From positions 620,001 to 684,000 of the forward strand of contig NZ_FNCY01000001.1 of NCBI RefSeq assembly GCF_900099695.1: a stretch of 64,000 nucleotides of DNA, in the 5' to 3' direction. Numbering within the stretch: position 1 is the stretch's first letter; every line of letters begins with the position of its first letter. The DNA is from Propionivibrio dicarboxylicus. Lineage in GTDB: Bacteria; Pseudomonadota; Gammaproteobacteria; Burkholderiales; Rhodocyclaceae. Below the pieces are notes generated by a model. That model did not search any database and was not told where the DNA came from. It saw only the letters and a list, made by a program, of their open reading frames with translations. Position numbers and translations under genes: made by a program. Below are positions 25,954-35,377 of this stretch, piece by piece.

Positions 25954-26856
25954 CTAGAGAGAGGGGTCGGTCTTGGCGGCGGCAATGCCGTCCGCCACTT
26001 GAGGATAGCGCAATTGTGCGCGTAATTCGCGGCGGATGCGGTGGTTGTCGAGTCGCCGCGATTCGCTCATGAACGAGAGTTGTACCGGCGAGAGTGTTTT
26101 TTTCGCTTCGTCGCGCGAGATGCGCGGCGGGCGCGGCAAGTCGAAGCTGTCGGCGACGAGGTCGAAATATTCGCCCATGCGCAGCGCCGAGTCGTCGCTG
26201 GCGTTGTAGCAGCGGTTGCTGCGGCCGCGCCGGAGGGCAGCGCAGACCAGCCGGGCGAGGTCGTCGGCGTGGATGTGGTTGGTAAACACGTCGTCTTCGG
26301 GCGCGAGCGCCGCGACGCCGCGCTGCAGGCGCTCGATCGGCAAGCGGTCCGCAGCGTAGATGCCGGGCGCGCGCAGGATGCTGACACTGACCGACGACTG
26401 TCTTCCGAATTGTCGCAGCTGGCGTTCGGCGTCGACGCGCCGTCGCGCGCGGGCGGTGGCCGGTGCCGGCGGCCGCGTCTCGTCGATGCGTGCGCCGTCG
26501 CAGTTGCCGTAGATGCCACTGGTGCTAATGTAGATGAGGCGCTGTGGTAGACTTTTTCCGTGTCTCAGTGCCGTGATCAGGTGCCTGGTGCGCGTGTCGC
26601 GCGGGCCACGGTCGGGTGGCGGGGCAAAATGCAGCACGATATCGGCGAGGCCGCCGAGCCGTGTCAGGCTCTCGGGCCGGTCGAGATCGCCCTGGATCGT
26701 GCGGGCACCCTGGGCGCGCCAGAACGCCGCCTGCGTCGTGTCACGAAGCAGGATGTAGAGGCGGTAGCGGCCGCGCAGATGCTGCGCGGTGCGGCGGGCG
26801 ACGTCGCCGCCGCCGATGATCAGTAGTTTCTGCAAGTGCGTGTGCCAAGAATTCAC
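25954..26856 (-). CDS. NAD-dependent epimerase/reductase (YeeZ-like, extended SDR)
   Basis: The 300-residue protein has an early nucleotide-binding motif I-I-G-G-G-D-V-A-R-R and the extended-SDR active site Y-I-S-T-S-G-I-Y-G-N, as in YeeZ and related uncharacterised sugar-nucleotide-like epimerases. The substrate is unknown. GTG 26856 is the longest start, with no clear ribosome binding site; an internal TTG about eight codons later is possible. It lies 9 bases upstream of the methyltransferase gene and diverges from the ferredoxin reductase gene with only 37 bases between. Confidence 0.75.
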   Translation of the reverse strand: MNSWHTHLQKLLIIGGGDVARRTAQHLRGRYRLYILLRDTTQAAFWRAQGARTIQGDLDRPESLTRLGGLADIVLHFAPPPDRGPRDTRTRHLITALRHGKSLPQRLIYISTSGIYGNCDGARIDETRPPAPATARARRRVDAERQLRQFGRQSSVSVSILRAPGIYAADRLPIERLQRGVAALAPEDDVFTNHIHADDLARLVCAALRRGRSNRCYNASDDSALRMGEYFDLVADSFDLPRPPRISRDEAKKTLSPVQLSFMSESRRLDNHRIRRELRAQLRYPQVADGIAAAKTDPSL

Positions 26857-26893
26857 GGCGTGATTTTACCGGATGGACTCTCTGGGAGTTTCG

Positions 26894-27946
26894 ATGGTTT
26901 TTCGCATCAAGCATGAACCGGGTGGCCAGACCTTCGACGGCGACGAGAATGAGACGATTCTCGGCGCCGCCCTGCGGGCCGGAATCACCTTGCCGTATGG
27001 CTGTCGTACCGGACACTGCGGCGCTTGCCGTGGCGGTGTGCTGCAGGGCGAGGTCGATCACGGCGAGACGTCCCCGTTTGTGCTTGGCGAGGCCGAACGC
27101 GCGCAGGGGCAGGCCCTGTTCTGCTGCGCGCGGCCGCGCAGCGATCTGCGCATCGAATCGCGTGCGCCGGCCCTGGCAGCCGACCAACCGCCGCGCCTGC
27201 TGCCGGCGCGCGTTGAACGGCTCGAACGCGTCGCCCCCGATGTCATGCGCGTCGAACTGAAGCTGCCCGGCAGCGAGGCCTTTTCCTTTAGGCCGGGGCA
27301 GTATGTCGATATCCTGCTCAGCGGCGGACGGCGGCGCGCTTTTTCGCTGGCGAGCGCGCCCGGCGGCACGACGCTGGAACTGCATATCCGGCGAATCCGC
27401 GGCGGTGAATTCACCGGTCATGTCTTTGACGGACTGAAACTGCGCGATCTCGTCCGCATTCACGGCCCGCATGGCAGTTTCGGCTTGCACGAAGCCTCCG
27501 ACAAACCGGCGATCTTCGTCGTTCGCGGTACCGGCTTTGCGCCGGTCAAGGCGATCCTCGAAGCCGAACTGGCGCGCGGATTGCGGCGCGACCTGATTCT
27601 TTACCGGGGCGGACGGCAGCGTCAGGATCTCTATTTCGACGCACTCGTTCGTGATTGGGCGGCAGCGCATCCGGCATTCCGCTATGAGCCGGTTCTCTCG
27701 GCGCCGGCGGAAGCGGATGCGTGGACCGGGCGCACCGGGTCGCTCGACGCGGCGGTGCTGGCCGATTTTCCCGATCTTTCCGGGTGCGAGGTCTATGCCT
27801 GCGGCTCTCCGGCGCTGGTGACGGCCGTGCGCGAGCGCTTCCTTGACGCGGGCGGTCTGCCGGCAGCGGCGTTCTTTGCCGATGCCTTTGCATTTTCGGG
27901 CGACGTGGTGCGGCCGCGGTCGAGCGTGCCGGTTGAGGCGGAGTAA
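26894..27946 (+). CDS. Ferredoxin-NAD(P)H reductase (CDP-6-deoxyglucoseen reductase-like)
   Basis: The 350-residue protein has an N-terminal plant-type [2Fe-2S] domain (C-R-T-G-H-C-G-A-C-R-G-G plus a distal C-C-A-R-P). An FAD domain (F-R-P-G-Q-Y-V-D, A-F-S-L-A-S-A-P) and an NAD domain (V-R-G-T-G-F-A-P-V, Y-A-C-G-S-P) follow. This is the class IB oxygenase-reductase layout, often annotated as AscD-like. It passes electrons from NAD(P)H to an unknown partner; no oxygenase is adjacent. ATG 26894 has GGGAG upstream and is preferred over 26873. The next gene starts 5 bases after its stop. Confidence 0.85.
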   Translation: MVFRIKHEPGGQTFDGDENETILGAALRAGITLPYGCRTGHCGACRGGVLQGEVDHGETSPFVLGEAERAQGQALFCCARPRSDLRIESRAPALAADQPPRLLPARVERLERVAPDVMRVELKLPGSEAFSFRPGQYVDILLSGGRRRAFSLASAPGGTTLELHIRRIRGGEFTGHVFDGLKLRDLVRIHGPHGSFGLHEASDKPAIFVVRGTGFAPVKAILEAELARGLRRDLILYRGGRQRQDLYFDALVRDWAAAHPAFRYEPVLSAPAEADAWTGRTGSLDAAVLADFPDLSGCEVYACGSPALVTAVRERFLDAGGLPAAAFFADAFAFSGDVVRPRSSVPVEAE

Positions 27947-27951
27947 AGCGT

Positions 27952-29130
27952 ATGACAGACATTTTCCTTTCGCGACAACCGGTATTGAACGGGCAAAGTC
28001 GAGCGATCGCCACCCGGCTGACGCTGCACGCCAGCGGTGCCGCGGACGCCCATGCGGCGGCTCAGGCCTTGGCTGGGCTGGTGGACGTCTGGCCGGCCGG
28101 CGAGCGGATTTTCTTTATTGATGGCGGTAGCCTTCCGGTCGATGCGGCCTGGCTCGATTGGCCCGTGCCTGCCAATGCGGTGCTCGAACTCGGTTCGGCA
28201 ACGTTGCTCGGTCCGAAGGGAGGCGAGTTCGTCGCCGCCCTGCAATCGGTTCAGCCGGCGCTGTGCCTGAAGGTCGATGCGCAGGTGGCGACGGCGCTGG
28301 CCAGCGGCCTCCAGTATCGTTTTGTCGCGCTTGACGCGCGCCATTTGGCGCCGGCAGGATTGAGCGCGCTGGCCGCGCAACTGCAGCTCCATGGCATCGT
28401 CATCGCGCTCAACGTTTTCGATCGCGAGGTTTTCAAGGCTTGCCTCGACGCCGGGATAAACGCCGTCGCCAGCTGGTTTTTCAAGCAGGCTTCGGCACAC
28501 ACGGTGAGGAAACCCCTGAATCCGGGACAGGCGCAGATCGTCCGGGTGCTCAACCTTGTCCGCAAGAATGCTGATGTCAAGGAAGTCGAGGCGGCGCTCA
28601 AGCAGGACGTGGCACTGTCCTACAAGCTGCTGCGTTATATCAACTCGGCCGGTTTCGGGCTGTCGTGCGAAATCCAGTCGTTCCGTCACGCGGTGACGAT
28701 TCTCGGCTATGACAAGCTCAATAAGTGGTTGTCGCTCCTGCTCGTGACCGCCAGCAAGGACCCAATGGCGCCGGCGCTGATGCATGCGGCATTGACGCGG
28801 GCGCGGCTGATGGAGAGCCTGGGGCATGGCCTCGTCGATCCGCAGGAGTATGACAACCTGTTCATTACCGGGGCATTCTCGATGCTTGATGTGCTGCTCG
28901 GCGTGAGCATGGAGACGGTGCTTGAATCGATGAGCCTGCCCGAGGCGATTTGCGATGCCTTGCTCGGGCAGGGCGGGCTCTATGCGCCTTTTCTCGACCT
29001 TGCCTGTATCAGCGAGGGCGAGGACGGCCCGGCGATTGCCGAGCTGGCGGGCCAGCTCGGCTTGTCGGCGGAGTCCTTCAATCGCGCCCAGTTGCAGGCG
29101 CTGGCCTTCGCCGACGCGATGGCGCAGTGA
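27952..29130 (+). CDS. EAL-HDOD signalling protein (YuxH type)
   Basis: The 392-residue protein begins F-L-S-R-Q-P-V-L, the hallmark of EAL-HDOD (YuxH) proteins. The EAL half is degenerate, with no E-A-L or metal-binding set, so it probably does not hydrolyse c-di-GMP. The C-terminal HDOD domain includes V-A-L-S-Y-K-L-L-R-Y-I-N-S-A. These proteins act as c-di-GMP-related adaptors. It is close behind the reductase gene and converges on maleate isomerase, with the two coding ends adjacent. Confidence 0.8.
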   Translation: MTDIFLSRQPVLNGQSRAIATRLTLHASGAADAHAAAQALAGLVDVWPAGERIFFIDGGSLPVDAAWLDWPVPANAVLELGSATLLGPKGGEFVAALQSVQPALCLKVDAQVATALASGLQYRFVALDARHLAPAGLSALAAQLQLHGIVIALNVFDREVFKACLDAGINAVASWFFKQASAHTVRKPLNPGQAQIVRVLNLVRKNADVKEVEAALKQDVALSYKLLRYINSAGFGLSCEIQSFRHAVTILGYDKLNKWLSLLLVTASKDPMAPALMHAALTRARLMESLGHGLVDPQEYDNLFITGAFSMLDVLLGVSMETVLESMSLPEAICDALLGQGGLYAPFLDLACISEGEDGPAIAELAGQLGLSAESFNRAQLQALAFADAMAQ

Positions 29131-29895
29131 TCAGCGCACCGCCGGATAGCGTCCGGACAACAGTGCGCCGGCATCGGGCACGACAGTCTTGAGGCCGAGT
29201 TTGGCCAGCATCTGGTAGGCCGTACAGACGGCGCTCGAGACGACCGGCAGCCCGCTGGCCGCCTCGATCAGCGGGATGGAAGCGAGCGAAGGCATCTGCA
29301 CACAGGCCGAGGCGACGATGGCATCGACATTGGCGGTGTTGAGCTTGCGCCAGAGTTCGGCCGGCGCGCGTGGGTCGCGGGCGCCGACTTCCAGATTGTC
29401 ATGAATTTCGAGCGAGAGGCTGTCGACGACCTCGATGCCTTCGTTCTCGATGTACTCAATGACGAGTTGGGTCAGCGGTTTCATGTACGGGGCCAGGATC
29501 GACACTTTCTTGGCGCCGATCACCTTGAGTCCTTCGACGAGTGCGCCTGCGCTCGTCACTACCGGTGCCGGGCCGCCGTTATCGACGGTGCGCTGGTGCA
29601 GGCGGGCTTCGGAGACGCGGTGGTAGCCCTTGCCCATGCTCATGATGGCGACGAGGCACGCGTAGCCGAGGACGTCGACGCGCGCGTCGGAGAGTTCGAT
29701 GGCGCAGCGGTCGGAGTCGCAGTCCATTGCTGCGAGTTCTTCCTTGGTGACCTTTTTCATGCGCATGCGGCTCGAATGGAAGGTGAAGCGCTCAGCCTCG
29801 ATCGTTTCGCGGGCGCGCAGCATGGCGGGGATTTCGGTTTCCATCGTGGTGTTGGAACTGGGGACGATCTGGCCGATCCGGTAGGTCTGCTTCAT
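29131..29895 (-). CDS. maiA: Maleate cis-trans isomerase
   Basis: The 254-residue Asp/Glu racemase-superfamily enzyme begins I-G-Q-I-V-P-S-S-N-T-T-M-E-T, the maleate isomerase signature. Both catalytic Cys are present, Cys80 in G-Y-A-C and Cys198 in S-A-C-V-Q, at the spacing of known MaiA. It converts maleate to fumarate, usually the last step of nicotinate or gentisate-type breakdown; arylmalonate decarboxylase-type activity is a less likely alternative. No other nicotinate-pathway gene is in the window. It is divergent from a LysR regulator that probably controls it. Confidence 0.85.
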   Translation of the reverse strand: MKQTYRIGQIVPSSNTTMETEIPAMLRARETIEAERFTFHSSRMRMKKVTKEELAAMDCDSDRCAIELSDARVDVLGYACLVAIMSMGKGYHRVSEARLHQRTVDNGGPAPVVTSAGALVEGLKVIGAKKVSILAPYMKPLTQLVIEYIENEGIEVVDSLSLEIHDNLEVGARDPRAPAELWRKLNTANVDAIVASACVQMPSLASIPLIEAASGLPVVSSAVCTAYQMLAKLGLKTVVPDAGALLSGRYPAVR

Positions 29896-29970
29896 GTCGG
29901 AACTCCTTTGTTCAGGGGGGGAAGGGATGTCGCTTCACCTTCAGTATGGTGCTTGCTATCCTTCGTGTTA

Positions 29971-29985
29971 TTGAAAATAATTCAA
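29971..29985. promoter_or_regulatory. LysR-type operator candidate
   Basis: TTGAA-N5-TTCAA, a perfect palindrome containing the T-N11-A core of LysR-family sites, lies between maiA and the lysR-type gene, 25 bases before the regulator start and 76 before maiA. It is placed for autoregulation and control of maiA. Confidence 0.55.
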
Positions 29986-30009
29986 ACAAGTTTCGTAAAA
30001 AGTTAAGGA

Positions 30010-30930
30010 ATGCCATCCTCCGTCAATCTCAGCCGCTTCGATCTCGTGACGCTGCGGCTCTTCGTCACCGCCGTCGATGGCGGCAGCCTGAGCGCCGGTG
30101 CACGCCGTTTCGGCATCAGCGTCGCCGCTGCAAGCAAGCGCATGGCTGATCTCGAGGCGCATGTCGGCATGGCGCTGCTGCTGCGGGGCAAGAAAGGCGT
30201 CGTGCCGACCGCCGCGGGCCAGGCGCTGCTCGAGCAGGCGATCCGCGTCATCGCCGAAGTCGAGCGGCTGGCGCTCACCCTCGACGATTACCGCCGCGGC
30301 GCCGGCGGCAGCCTGCGCATCTGGGCCAATCCTTCGGCCTTCGCCGGCTTTCTGCCGGCGTTGCTGGCGCGCTTTCTCGTCGGGCATCCGTCGGTCAAGG
30401 TCGATCTTGAGGAAACCTTGAGTCAGGAAGCGGTGCGGGCCGTCGTCGCCGGCACGACCGAAGTGGCGATCGTCGGCGAGAACACGCCGCTCGAAGGACT
30501 CGCGAGTTTTGTCTGCGATGTGGATGAACTGGTCTTGCTGTTGCCGGCGCAGCATGCCCTTGCACGCCGGACGACGGTGTCATTGCGCGAGGCGGCGGCG
30601 CTCGATTTCGTCGGACTTAACCGGTCGACCTCGCTGATGCGGCAGATTGCCGCGCTGGCCGGATCGGTCGGCTGTGCGCTCAAGGTGCGGGTGCAGGTAC
30701 GCAATTTCGATGCGGTGTGCCGGATGGTCTCGGCCGGCATCGGCGCGGCGATCGTCCCGCGTGCGGCCGGGGCGCCGCATGTGCGCTCGATGGGGTTGGC
30801 GCTGGTGCAACTCGACGGCATTCCGGTGTCGCGTCGTTTGCTGTTGGCAACGCGCGATCCGGCGAGCTTGTCGCCGGCGGCGCGTGCTTTTGTCGAATTG
30901 GCCCGGCAGCGGCTGTCAGAGGGAGCCTGA
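30010..30930 (+). CDS. LysR-family transcriptional regulator
   Basis: The 306-residue protein has an N-terminal winged helix-turn-helix (L-R-L-F-V-T-A-V-D-G-G-S-L-S-A-G-A-R then A-A-A-S-K-R-M-A-D-L-E). A LysR substrate-binding domain follows, with typical L-R-I-W-A-N-P-S and V-S-A-G-I-G-A-A-I-V-P. Divergent placement next to maiA implies control of maleate isomerase in response to a related acid. The inducer is unknown. Confidence 0.85.
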   Translation: MPSSVNLSRFDLVTLRLFVTAVDGGSLSAGARRFGISVAAASKRMADLEAHVGMALLLRGKKGVVPTAAGQALLEQAIRVIAEVERLALTLDDYRRGAGGSLRIWANPSAFAGFLPALLARFLVGHPSVKVDLEETLSQEAVRAVVAGTTEVAIVGENTPLEGLASFVCDVDELVLLLPAQHALARRTTVSLREAAALDFVGLNRSTSLMRQIAALAGSVGCALKVRVQVRNFDAVCRMVSAGIGAAIVPRAAGAPHVRSMGLALVQLDGIPVSRRLLLATRDPASLSPAARAFVELARQRLSEGA

Positions 30931-30979
30931 ACCCGTTATGCCGGGACGGGGGCGGCCATCGGCCTCGCCCCCGGGATGC

Positions 30980-31318
30980 TTACTTGAGCGTGAGAATCCA
31001 CTTGGCCAGTTTGGCCGCTTCGTCGGGTTTGACGCCAGCGTTGGGCGGCATGAACGGCAGCGTGGCGTTGCCGGCTTTCTGCCAGCCGACGCCGGTCGGG
31101 GCGGGCGTACCCTTGACGATGGTGCCGGCGATCGTCGCTTCGGCGTCTTTCTGGCCGGCATATTTCTTCGCGACTTCCTTGTACATCGGGCCGATCAGTT
31201 TCTTGTCGACAGTGTGGCAGGCGAGGCAGCCTTTGGCCTTGGCCAGCGCTTCGTCGGCCTGGGCCGCTGTTCCGAGGAGAAGGCCGGCGACGGCGAGCGA
31301 GACGGACAGCAATTTCAT
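30980..31318 (-). CDS. Class I cytochrome c (c-551/c-552 type)
   Basis: The 112-residue precursor has a signal peptide (cleavage near A-Q-A-D at 22), the heme-binding motif C-L-A-C-H (31-35), and a distal Met ligand in L-P-F-M-P-P. The last segment K-L-A-K-W-I-L-T-L is typical of small periplasmic electron carriers that feed oxidases or nitrite reductases. AAGGAG lies 6 bases upstream of ATG 31318. It stands alone between a regulator and a LysE-type exporter. Confidence 0.9.
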   Translation of the reverse strand: MKLLSVSLAVAGLLLGTAAQADEALAKAKGCLACHTVDKKLIGPMYKEVAKKYAGQKDAEATIAGTIVKGTPAPTGVGWQKAGNATLPFMPPNAGVKPDEAAKLAKWILTLK

Positions 31319-31399
31319 GGTGAACTCCTTGTGAGTGGAATGAGGGATGCTGGAATCATTGGGCGCCGGCTCAGACCGCATTTCCGGCAAAGCGTTCGA

Positions 31400-32017
31400 T
31401 TATTGGCCCCCGGAGGTCGCGAGCAGCGCGCCGGCGCCGACGAAAATGCCGCCGAAGATCCGGTTCTGCGCTTTCATCAGGCGCGGGTTGCGCAGCCAGC
31501 CGCGCGCCCGCGAGGCCAGCAATGCGTAGCCCGACATGACGATCGAGTCGATGCCGCACATGGTCAGGACGATGATGACGAACTGCGGCCACTGCGGTTT
31601 GGCCGGGTCGATGAAATGCGGCACCAGCGCGGCGATGAAGACGATGGCCTTCGGGTTGGTTAGGTTGACCAGAAGGCCTTCGACGAACAGGCCGCCCGGC
31701 CGTATGGACGCTGCGCCAGCGTCGAAAGCTTCGGCCGGCGCGCGCCATTTCTGGAAGCCGAGCCAGACGAGATAGACCGCGCCGACGTAGCGGATGACGT
31801 CAAAGGCATACGCCGAGGCGGTCAGCAGCGCGCCGAGGCCGAGGGCGACGACGGTCACCTGGATCGTCAGCGCGCACTGCAGGCCGGCGATGACGCGCAC
31901 GGCACCGCCATAGCCGAAGCGCAGACCGGCGCTCATCGACGCCGCCGCGCCCGGACCGGGCGAGACGGCGATCAGGATCGACGCGACGAGGAAACCAAGC
32001 CAGACCGAAAGAGCCAT
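31400..32017 (-). CDS. LysE/RhtB-family amino acid exporter
   Basis: The 205-residue membrane protein has six hydrophobic helices and the RhtB signature S-P-G-P-G-A-A-A-S-M-S-A-G near the N-terminus, with V-N-L-T-N-P-K-A-I in the middle. Family members export neutral or basic amino acids and homoserine lactone. AAGG precedes ATG 32017, and the gene starts 10 bases after the ilvD stop, so it is likely cotranscribed with ilvD and may relieve excess branched-chain amino acids (inference). Confidence 0.88.
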   Translation of the reverse strand: MALSVWLGFLVASILIAVSPGPGAAASMSAGLRFGYGGAVRVIAGLQCALTIQVTVVALGLGALLTASAYAFDVIRYVGAVYLVWLGFQKWRAPAEAFDAGAASIRPGGLFVEGLLVNLTNPKAIVFIAALVPHFIDPAKPQWPQFVIIVLTMCGIDSIVMSGYALLASRARGWLRNPRLMKAQNRIFGGIFVGAGALLATSGGQ

Positions 32018-32027
32018 CGCGTCGCCT

Positions 32028-33881
32028 TTAGCGACGCTTGAGCTGGCCGAGGTCGCGCACGGCGCCGCGCGAGGCCGAGGCCGCCATCAGCCCGTAGGCC
32101 TGCAGCGCCTTGGAGACGACGCGTTTGCGGCTGACCGGCTTCCATGCCTTGTCGCCCTTGGCTTCCATGGCGGCACGACGGCGCTGGAGTTCTTCGTCGG
32201 AGACAGCGAGGCGAACGCTGCGCTTCGGGATGTCGATTTCGAGCGTGTCGCCGTCCTCGACGAGGCCGATGGCGCCGCCTTCCGCCGCTTCCGGCGAGAC
32301 GTGGCCGATCGACAGGCCCGACGAGCCACCGGAGAAGCGTCCGTCGGTGATCAGCGCGCACTGCTTGCCGAGATGGCGGGACTTGAGGTACGAGGTCGGG
32401 TAGAGCATTTCCTGGCAGCCCGGACCGCCCTTCGGTCCTTCGTAGCGGATCAGGACGACGTCGCCGGCCTTGATCTGGTCGCCGAGGATAGCGTTGACCG
32501 CGTCTTCCTGGCTTTCGAAAACGCGCACCTTGCCGGTGAAGGTCAGGATGCTGGCATCGACGCCGGCGGTCTTGACGATGCAGCCTTCCTCGGCGATGTT
32601 GCCGAAGAGCACGGCGAGGCCGCCGTCCTGGCTATAGGCGTTGGCGCGGTCGCGGATGCAGCCGTGCGTGCGGTCGAGGTCGAGTTCCGGGTAGCGCTTG
32701 GCCTGCGAGAAGGCTTCGCCGCTCGGGACGTTGCCCGGCGCGGCGAGATACAGCGTGTGCACGTCGATGTCGTGGGTGCGCATGACATCCCAGATGTCGA
32801 TGGCTTCGCCGATCGTCTTGGTGTGGATGGTAGCGGTGTGGCGATGGATGAGGCCGATGCGGTCGAGTTCGCCGAGGATGCCGAAGATACCGCCGGCACG
32901 GTGGCAGTCCTCGATGTGGAACTGTTCGGTCGAGGGCGCCAGCTTGCACAGGTGCGGCACCTTGCGCGAGATGCGGTCGATGTCGTTCATGGTGAAATCG
33001 ACTTCGGCTTCCTGGGCGATGGCCAGCAGGTGCAGCACGGTGTTGGTCGAGCCGCCCATGGCGACGTCGAGCGACATGGCGTTTTCGAAGGCGTCGAAGC
33101 TGGCGATGCTGCGCGGCAGCACCGAGGCGTCGTCCTGCTCGTAGTAACGACGGCAGAGTTCGACGATCTGGCGGCCGGCCTTGAGGAAGAGTTCCTTGCG
33201 GTCGGCGTGCGTGGCCAGCACTGTGCCGTTGCCGGGGAAGGCGAGGCCGAGGGCTTCGGCCAGGCAGTTCATCGAATTGGCGGTGAACATGCCCGAGCAG
33301 GAGCCGCAGGTCGGGCAGGCCGAGCGTTCGATGTTGGCGACGTCCTCGTCGGACATGGTCTTGTCGGCTGCCTTGATCATCGCGTCGATGAGGTCGGTGC
33401 GCACGATCTTGCCGCCGACCTGGACCTTGCCGGCTTCCATCGGACCGCCGGAGACGAAGATCGTCGGGATGTTGAGGCGCATCGAGGCCATCAGCATTCC
33501 CGGGGTGATCTTGTCGCAGTTCGAGATGCAGATCATTGCGTCGGCGCAGTGGCCGTTGACCATGTATTCGATCGAGTCGGCGATGAGCTCGCGCGAGGGC
33601 AGCGAGTAGAGCATGCCGTCATGGCCCATGGCGATGCCGTCGTCGATGGCGATCGTGTCGAATTCCTTGGCGACGCCGCCGGCGGCCTCGACCTCGCGCG
33701 CGACCATCTGGCCGAGGTCCTTGAGGTGCATGTGGCCCGGGACGAACTGGGTGAAGGAGTTGACGATGGCGATGATGGGTTTCCCGAAATCTCCATCCTT
33801 CATGCCGGTCGCGCGCCACAGCGAGCGGGCGCCGGCCATGTTGCGGCCATGGGTGGAGGTGCGGGAACGATAGGCAGGCAT
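32028..33881 (-). CDS. ilvD: Dihydroxy-acid dehydratase
   Basis: At 617 residues this is practically the E. coli IlvD length. Iron-sulfur cluster ligands lie in [11 protein letters not shown] and the [11 protein letters not shown] segment; [10 protein letters not shown] and P-E-A-A-E-G-G are the C-terminal active-site motifs. It performs the third step of valine/isoleucine synthesis, 2,3-dihydroxy acid to 2-oxo acid. ATG 33881 is chosen for the upstream TGGAGAG; the frame runs on to 33956 without coding character. It is divergent from lgt. Confidence 0.95.
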   Translation of the reverse strand: MPAYRSRTSTHGRNMAGARSLWRATGMKDGDFGKPIIAIVNSFTQFVPGHMHLKDLGQMVAREVEAAGGVAKEFDTIAIDDGIAMGHDGMLYSLPSRELIADSIEYMVNGHCADAMICISNCDKITPGMLMASMRLNIPTIFVSGGPMEAGKVQVGGKIVRTDLIDAMIKAADKTMSDEDVANIERSACPTCGSCSGMFTANSMNCLAEALGLAFPGNGTVLATHADRKELFLKAGRQIVELCRRYYEQDDASVLPRSIASFDAFENAMSLDVAMGGSTNTVLHLLAIAQEAEVDFTMNDIDRISRKVPHLCKLAPSTEQFHIEDCHRAGGIFGILGELDRIGLIHRHTATIHTKTIGEAIDIWDVMRTHDIDVHTLYLAAPGNVPSGEAFSQAKRYPELDLDRTHGCIRDRANAYSQDGGLAVLFGNIAEEGCIVKTAGVDASILTFTGKVRVFESQEDAVNAILGDQIKAGDVVLIRYEGPKGGPGCQEMLYPTSYLKSRHLGKQCALITDGRFSGGSSGLSIGHVSPEAAEGGAIGLVEDGDTLEIDIPKRSVRLAVSDEELQRRRAAMEAKGDKAWKPVSRKRVVSKALQAYGLMAASASRGAVRDLGQLKRR

Positions 33882-33970
33882 GGGACTCTCCAGGTAACGA
33901 TGACAGGTGATACGAGACGGTATAATCGACGATTCTAGCCCAAAAGCGGTTGTCATGAAGCGGTGAGCGC

Positions 33971-34780
33971 ATGTTGATCCATCCCCAGTTCAATCCCGTC
34001 GCGGTGCAGCTCGGACCGGTGGCGATCCATTGGTACGGGCTGATGTACCTGGCGGCTTTCCTGCAGTTCATCGCGCTCGGGCGGGTGCGCATTCACCGGC
34101 AATTGGGGCCGGCCGGGTGGACGGCGACGCATCTCGACGACCTGCTCTTCTATGGCGTGCTCGGCGTCGTCCTCGGCGGCCGCCTCGGCGAGGTGCTGTT
34201 TTACGCGCCCGGCTACTATTTCTCGCATCCGTTTGAGATCTTCGCCGTCTGGAAAGGCGGCATGTCCTTCCACGGCGGTTTTCTTGGTGTGCTCGTCGCG
34301 ATGACGCTCTACGCGCGCAAGACCGGGCAGCGTTGGTTCGACATTACCGATTTCATCGCACCGCTGGTGCCGCTTGGCCTCGCCGCCGGGCGACTCGGCA
34401 ATTTCATCAACGGTGAACTGTGGGGGCGCGTCTGCGATCCTTCGCTGCCCTGGGCGATGGTCTTCCCGCAGTCCGGCAGTTTGGCGCCGCGTCATCCGTC
34501 GCAGCTGTATCAGGCCGGGCTGGAGGGGGTGCTGCTCTTTGTTTTGCTCTGGATTTACGCCGGCAAGGCGCGTCCGCGCGCGGCGGTCTCGGGCGCCTTC
34601 CTGCTCGGTTATGGCGTCTTCCGCTTCGTCGCCGAGTATTTCCGCTCGCCCGACGACGGCATCTTCGGCCTTTCCGAGGTCGTCAGCATGGGACAGTGGT
34701 TGTCCTTGCCGATGGTTGTCCTCGGCATCGTGCTCCTGATCCGCGCAAATCGATCGCTTTCTGCGGAAGTCCGAAATTGA
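33971..34780 (+). CDS. lgt: Prolipoprotein diacylglyceryl transferase
   Basis: The 269-residue inner-membrane protein has seven helices and the Lgt signatures [17 protein letters not shown] (catalytic His region) and [14 protein letters not shown]. It transfers diacylglycerol from phosphatidylglycerol to the lipobox Cys of lipoproteins, such as the two in this window. Length is normal. The promoter of the next gene lies across its stop codon. Confidence 0.95.
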   Translation: MLIHPQFNPVAVQLGPVAIHWYGLMYLAAFLQFIALGRVRIHRQLGPAGWTATHLDDLLFYGVLGVVLGGRLGEVLFYAPGYYFSHPFEIFAVWKGGMSFHGGFLGVLVAMTLYARKTGQRWFDITDFIAPLVPLGLAAGRLGNFINGELWGRVCDPSLPWAMVFPQSGSLAPRHPSQLYQAGLEGVLLFVLLWIYAGKARPRAAVSGAFLLGYGVFRFVAEYFRSPDDGIFGLSEVVSMGQWLSLPMVVLGIVLLIRANRSLSAEVRN

Positions 34781-34806
34781 TTGTTTTTGAAAAACCGGTT
34801 TATAGT
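34777..34806 (+). promoter_or_regulatory. Sigma-70 promoter candidate for the epimerase gene
   Basis: TTGATT (34777-34782) and TATAGT (34801-34806) are separated by 18 bases in an AT-rich patch that begins at the lgt stop codon. The start codon of the epimerase follows about 50 bases after the -10 box. Confidence 0.6.
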
Positions 34807-34858
34807 GGTTTTCTAGACTTTTCCCGTTTTACCATCACCCTTTCATAAGGATATCGAA

Positions 34859-35269
34859 ATGAATCTGACGCACATTGAGCACATCGGCATTGCCGTCAAG
34901 AGCCTCGACGACGCCATCCCGTTCTGGGAAAAGCAACTCGGCATGAAGTGCTACTCGATCGAAGAAGTGAAGGAACAGAAGGTTCGCACCGCCTTCTTCA
35001 AGATCGGTCAGTCGAAGATCGAACTGCTCGAGTCGACCGATCCGGAAGGCCCGATCGGCAAGTTCATCGAGAAGAAGGGTGAGGGCGTCCAGCACATCGC
35101 GTTCGCCGTCGAAGGTCTCCAGTCGAACCTCGACGAACTCGCCGGTAACGGCGTTCAGCTGATCGACAAGGCCCCGCGCAAGGGCGCCGAAGGCCTGAAC
35201 ATCGCCTTCCTGCATCCGAAGTCCACAGCCGGCGTGCTGATGGAACTCTGCGAAGATCCGAACAAGTAA
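34859..35269 (+). CDS. mce: Methylmalonyl-CoA epimerase
   Basis: The 136-residue vicinal-oxygen-chelate protein begins H-I-E-H-I-G-I-A-V with the first metal His. G-V-Q-H-I-A-F and the C-terminal G-V-L-M-E-L-C-E supply further His/Glu ligands. It interconverts (S)- and (R)-methylmalonyl-CoA on the route between propionyl-CoA and succinyl-CoA. AAGGA precedes ATG 34859. It is monocistronic, with its own promoter and a strong terminator; the mutase is not in the window. Confidence 0.9.
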   Translation: MNLTHIEHIGIAVKSLDDAIPFWEKQLGMKCYSIEEVKEQKVRTAFFKIGQSKIELLESTDPEGPIGKFIEKKGEGVQHIAFAVEGLQSNLDELAGNGVQLIDKAPRKGAEGLNIAFLHPKSTAGVLMELCEDPNK

Positions 35270-35340
35270 TACAACGACCAGAGCAGGCCGTTCCCGGTCG
35301 GCGCCTTAGGCGCGTGTCGGGAAGGCCTTTGGAAGTACCA

Positions 35341-35374
35341 GGGAGTTGCCCGCGAGGGGAACTCCCTCTTTTTT
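35341..35374 (+). terminator. Intrinsic terminator after the epimerase gene
   Basis: An 11-bp stem with one mismatch (35341-35351 with 35356-35366, 4-base loop) is followed by TCTTTTTT. It lies 72 bases after the mce stop. Confidence 0.8.
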
Positions 35375-35377
35375 GCT

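Noticed and set aside
24691-26025. 444-residue plus-strand ORF
   Set aside because: Antisense over the RlmL-type gene, which carries real methyltransferase motifs.
32301-33938. 545-residue plus-strand ORF
   Set aside because: Exact antisense of ilvD, with the same compositional artefact.
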